Shown here one piece after another: positions 55,565 to 58,087 of a stretch of DNA of 58,087 nt. The stretch lies in contig JAFUDC010000007.1 of assembly GCA_017459345.1 (NCBI GenBank), positions 1 through 58,087 on the forward strand, in the 5' to 3' direction. Both the position numbers and the translations under genes were made by a program. Positions within the stretch are counted from its first letter, which is position 1; the number at the start of each line of letters is the position of its first letter. This DNA is from Eubacterium sp. GTDB lineage: Bacteria; Bacillota; Clostridia; Lachnospirales; Lachnospiraceae. The notes beneath the pieces were generated by a model. The model had not been told where the DNA came from. It did no database searches and was given only the letters and a program-made list of their open reading frames with translations.

Positions 55565-56749
55565 TCAATTCTCCTGATGTTTTCCCGTGCAGCGGACGGT
55601 CACCACCGACACCTCGCTGTCGGTGCCCACCCGCATGGGCGGGCCGTAGTAGCCCACCCCCGCGGTGACCACGGTGTCCAGCCCGCCGATCTCGGCATAG
55701 CCCCAGGCGTTCTCATTGAACAGCGGGACGATTTTGTCGCCGGGAAAGAGCTGGCCGTTGTGGGTGTGGCCGCAGAACGCCGCGTCCGCGCCCGCCGCCT
55801 TCAATTCCGCGAAGCCCTTGGGCTCGTGCTCCAGCACCAGCACCGGCTTTTCGGGGTCGATGTCAGCGAGCAATTCCGCCGCCGTCATGCGGTCGGTGGT
55901 GCCGTCCCCGGCCTTCTCGCCGTCGAGACGCCCGGCCAATTGATACCCGTGGGGTAGCGTCACCACCTCCTCCGTCAGCGTGACGAAGCCGCAGGCGTCG
56001 AAGAACGCCTCCATCTCCGCGGTGCGGAAGGCCTCGCTGATGGGCGATATGGGAAAGCCGCCGAACAGCGTCTCCTCCACGTCGTGGTTGCCGTAGACGG
56101 CGTAGACGCCGTACTTGGCCTTCATCCCCCGCAGGGCCTCGGCGTAGCGGTCGGGCTCGCGCAGGCCCGCGTAGCTGCTGGTGAAGATGTCGCCCGCGAC
56201 GACGACGAGGTCGGGCGCCTCGGCGTTGACCAGCTCGACCATCTTTTCCGTCGTGGCCAGCCGGGAGTTCACGCTCAAATGCAAATCGGCGATGAGCACG
56301 ACCTTCATGTCCTCGCCGTCCTTCTCGATGGGCACGTCATAGCGGCGCACCACCGTATGCTGGGCGTGGACAAGGCCATAGACGCCCGTGACCAACGCGA
56401 CGGTCGCCGCGAGGCACAGGATCGGCCCGTGCCAGCGCCCGACCCGGCCCCGGGTGCACAGCCGAATGAGCCGCGCGATGACCAGCAGCATCAGCAGCGT
56501 CCCGCCGTAATAGAGGAAGAAGCCCAGCCACACGTTGCCCGCCGCCTGGAGGGCGAACTTCACCGGGCTGTCCGGCAGGAACGCGCCCGCCAGCGGCAGC
56601 AGCGACAGCACGCCCTAGGGGAGCTTCCAGCGCGCGCGGCGCCGGGCGCTGTTCGCCGTGCGGGGCCACTTGCGCAGGCACAGGTCCGTCATCCACCCGG
56701 CCAGCGCCGAGAGGAGGATATAGATCGGTATGGAAATCAGCGGAGACAT
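55565..56749 (-). pseudogene. Membrane-anchored metallophosphoesterase interrupted by an amber codon
   Basis: The intact reading frame would be 394 codons starting at the ATG at 56749 behind GGAGG, but codon 45 is TAG (56617-56615), within RRARWKLP-stop-GVLSLLPLAG. Downstream, two membrane segments precede a calcineurin-like phosphoesterase domain: LIADLHLS, VVAGDIFT, YGNHDVE, LEHEP and CGHTHNGQ, all metal ligands intact. A GTG at 56611 could restart a 348-residue product without the first membrane segment. A single base change (TGG to TAG or CAG to TAG), a sequencing error, or amber recoding are all possible. Confidence 0.75.
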
Positions 56750-56909
56750 ATATCCCTCCGAAAAAACAGTCGGGTGATATTATACCATAACCATCCGCAC
56801 GATACCGCTAAGCGGATGGGTTTCATCAAAAAATAACATGTGTGTGACGGTTCTGTGACCATTCCCGTGATACAATACAGCCATGATGAAGCGAAAGGAG
56901 CGATACATC

Positions 56910-58087
56910 ATGAAGAAACTGATATGCATCCTGCTGGCGGTGCTGATGGCCCTCGGCCCCTGCGCCCTGGCGGAGACTTCGACAACGGCCGCGGCGAAGG
57001 CGTCGCCGGTATACTACGAGCACGACGGGCGGGTGACCTTCATCGACGGCGACGTGGCCGGCGGGAGGATCGCCTCCGCGGAGGACGCCGCGAGGGTGGT
57101 GGATTCCGTGCTGGACCGGCTGGGCGGCGACGCCCGCACCCAGCTCGACCCCTGGCGCGCGCTCACCGACGCCAACGGCAACCGCTACTACGTGTTCCAG
57201 CAGATGTACGCGGACACCACGGTGCTGGGCGGCGCGGTGAAGGTGGTCGCGGACGCGGACGGGAACATGCTGGGCCTGACCAGCAGCCTGGTGTCCGAGC
57301 TGCCCGACGACGCGGTCGGCGAGAGCATCGACGCCGCGGCGGCGGAGAAGCTGGTGGTGGACTACGCCGCCGAAAATGAGCAGCGGACGCTGACCGTGGT
57401 CGAGGGCCAGACCCGGAAGATGATCCTGCCCATGCTGGTGGGCGACCTGGACATGTACACCGAGGACGACAGCCGCAGCCGCTACGTCTGGGTGGTGTAC
57501 ACCGACAGCCCCGCCACCGGCGCGGCCAACGCCTCGGACCTCCCCTACCTGGCCCATTACGTGGGGCTCGACGGCACGTACCTGTACAGCCTGCCCACGC
57601 TGATCCCCGGCGACGCCGCGGGCGCGTCCGGCTTCGACTCGGCCTACGTGTTCGAGTTCATGGAGCCCGCGGACTACACCGGCTACGTCACCCTGTCCGA
57701 CGGCACCGAGAAGGAGCTGACCGTCACCGTCATGCGGGACAAGCGCACGGGCATGTACTACCTGGGCAACCTGGAGCGCCGCATCGTGGTGGCCGACTGC
57801 TACGAGTTCATCGCCAACGGCAACCGCGTGGTGCTGGAGTCCAGCTCGGACAACCGGGAATGGGACGCCGTGGGGCTTCTGTCCCTGTACAACTACTGCA
57901 AGGCCTGGGATTACTACAAGGCCATCGGCTGGTCCGGCGGCGACGGGCTGGACACGCCGATACTGGTGCTCAACGACTTCTGCGACATGGACGGCCACCC
58001 CGTGGACAACGCCTGCTACGTGGGCGGCTACCTGGGCTGGCAGATCTTCGCGGCCAGCTCGGCCAACGACTACTCCCAGTCGCTGGA
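56910..58087 (+). CDS. M4 (thermolysin-like) secreted metalloprotease, truncated by the window end
   Basis: The first 392 codons of a secreted protein. A signal peptide (MKKLICILLAVLMALGPCALA) is followed by a fungalysin/thermolysin propeptide domain (about 65-125; NRYYVFQQMYADTTVLGGAVKVVADADGNMLGLTSSL), a PepSY-like domain and the start of an M4 catalytic domain (LSLYNYCKAWDYYKAIGWSGGDGLDTPILVLNDF...). The zinc motif HExxH, normally a few residues further on, falls beyond the end of the window, so catalytic competence cannot be confirmed. AAAGGAG precedes the ATG. The frame in the opposite direction (56826-57998) is a GC-rich shadow. Confidence 0.75.
   Translation, partial: MKKLICILLAVLMALGPCALAETSTTAAAKASPVYYEHDGRVTFIDGDVAGGRIASAEDAARVVDSVLDRLGGDARTQLDPWRALTDANGNRYYVFQQMYADTTVLGGAVKVVADADGNMLGLTSSLVSELPDDAVGESIDAAAAEKLVVDYAAENEQRTLTVVEGQTRKMILPMLVGDLDMYTEDDSRSRYVWVVYTDSPATGAANASDLPYLAHYVGLDGTYLYSLPTLIPGDAAGASGFDSAYVFEFMEPADYTGYVTLSDGTEKELTVTVMRDKRTGMYYLGNLERRIVVADCYEFIANGNRVVLESSSDNREWDAVGLLSLYNYCKAWDYYKAIGWSGGDGLDTPILVLNDFCDMDGHPVDNACYVGGYLGWQIFAASSANDYSQSL

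Noticed and set aside
51554-55957. A single 1,467-residue reading frame starting as glutamine synthetase
   Set aside because: Only the first 698 residues match the family; the rest is antisense to convincing membrane-protein and phosphoesterase genes in GC-rich DNA, where stop codons are rare.
56826-57998. 390-residue minus-strand frame
   Set aside because: Antisense shadow of the M4-like protease gene, which has a signal peptide, ribosome-binding site and recognisable domains.

Overview
The window joins two unrelated stretches of DNA. Bases 1 to about 53,640 have roughly balanced base composition and read as a Clostridia chromosome, most likely Lachnospiraceae. Pointers are the order lepB-rnhB-yraN-pgeF-DUF512-der-plsY, a Rex regulator, a MazF almost identical in its N-terminal half to Bacillus EndoA, an NADP-type glutamate dehydrogenase, a pumping pyrophosphatase, a phosphate butyryltransferase, a spoVB-like flippase and a type III glutamine synthetase. 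From about 53,641 to the end the sequence is strongly GC-rich with GCC/CTG/GGC-dominated codons and comes from a different genomic background (assembly chimera or recent foreign DNA).

Layout. 1-6,140: housekeeping operon (signal peptidase, RNase HII, YraN, PgeF, PDZ/radical-SAM protein, Der, PlsY) closed by a bidirectional terminator. 6,140-8,062: ABC-F ATPase on the minus strand, divergent from rex, whose promoter carries a Rex-like operator. 9,065-12,849: NAD(P)HX repair enzyme, a MazF toxin without antitoxin, a CBS/CorC protein and YebC. 13,023-15,445: polar amino acid ABC importer. 15,471-17,865: GldA-like dehydrogenase, membrane zinc protease, RlmH. 17,871-21,020: flippase, tRNA-Arg(CCG), DUF1858 protein, an unknown 76-residue protein and a second RlmH-like protein. 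21,082-23,614: gdhA and a PHP phosphatase. 23,814-28,630: glycolytic cluster gap-pgk-tpiA-gpmI. 28,836-38,278: methionine aminopeptidase, an exonuclease, DinB, pyrophosphatase, phosphate butyryltransferase, an orphan EutP-like GTPase and small or unknown proteins. 38,412-44,867: metH, glycosyltransferase, LCP protein, ilvN, ilvC. 45,120-53,647: M16C protease, a 263-bp palindromic element, era-recO, glyS, glutamine synthetase III. 53,641-58,087: foreign GC-rich block with the 3' end of one gene, a DUF975/CmpB fusion, a metallophosphoesterase interrupted by an amber codon, and a truncated M4-like protease.

The most promising unexplained signals are: (1) two RlmH-family proteins 2.7 kb apart that have lost complementary halves of the active site, suggesting a heterodimer; (2) a 5'-terminal leader RNA structure with a conserved 3' strand that occurs twice, before the amino acid transporter and before phosphate butyryltransferase; (3) a 263-bp near-perfect palindrome between the M16C protease gene and era; (4) tandem related hairpins between pgk and tpiA; (5) an antitoxin-less mazF with an octamer repeat array in its promoter region. 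All functional calls are from reading motifs by eye; no database search was possible.
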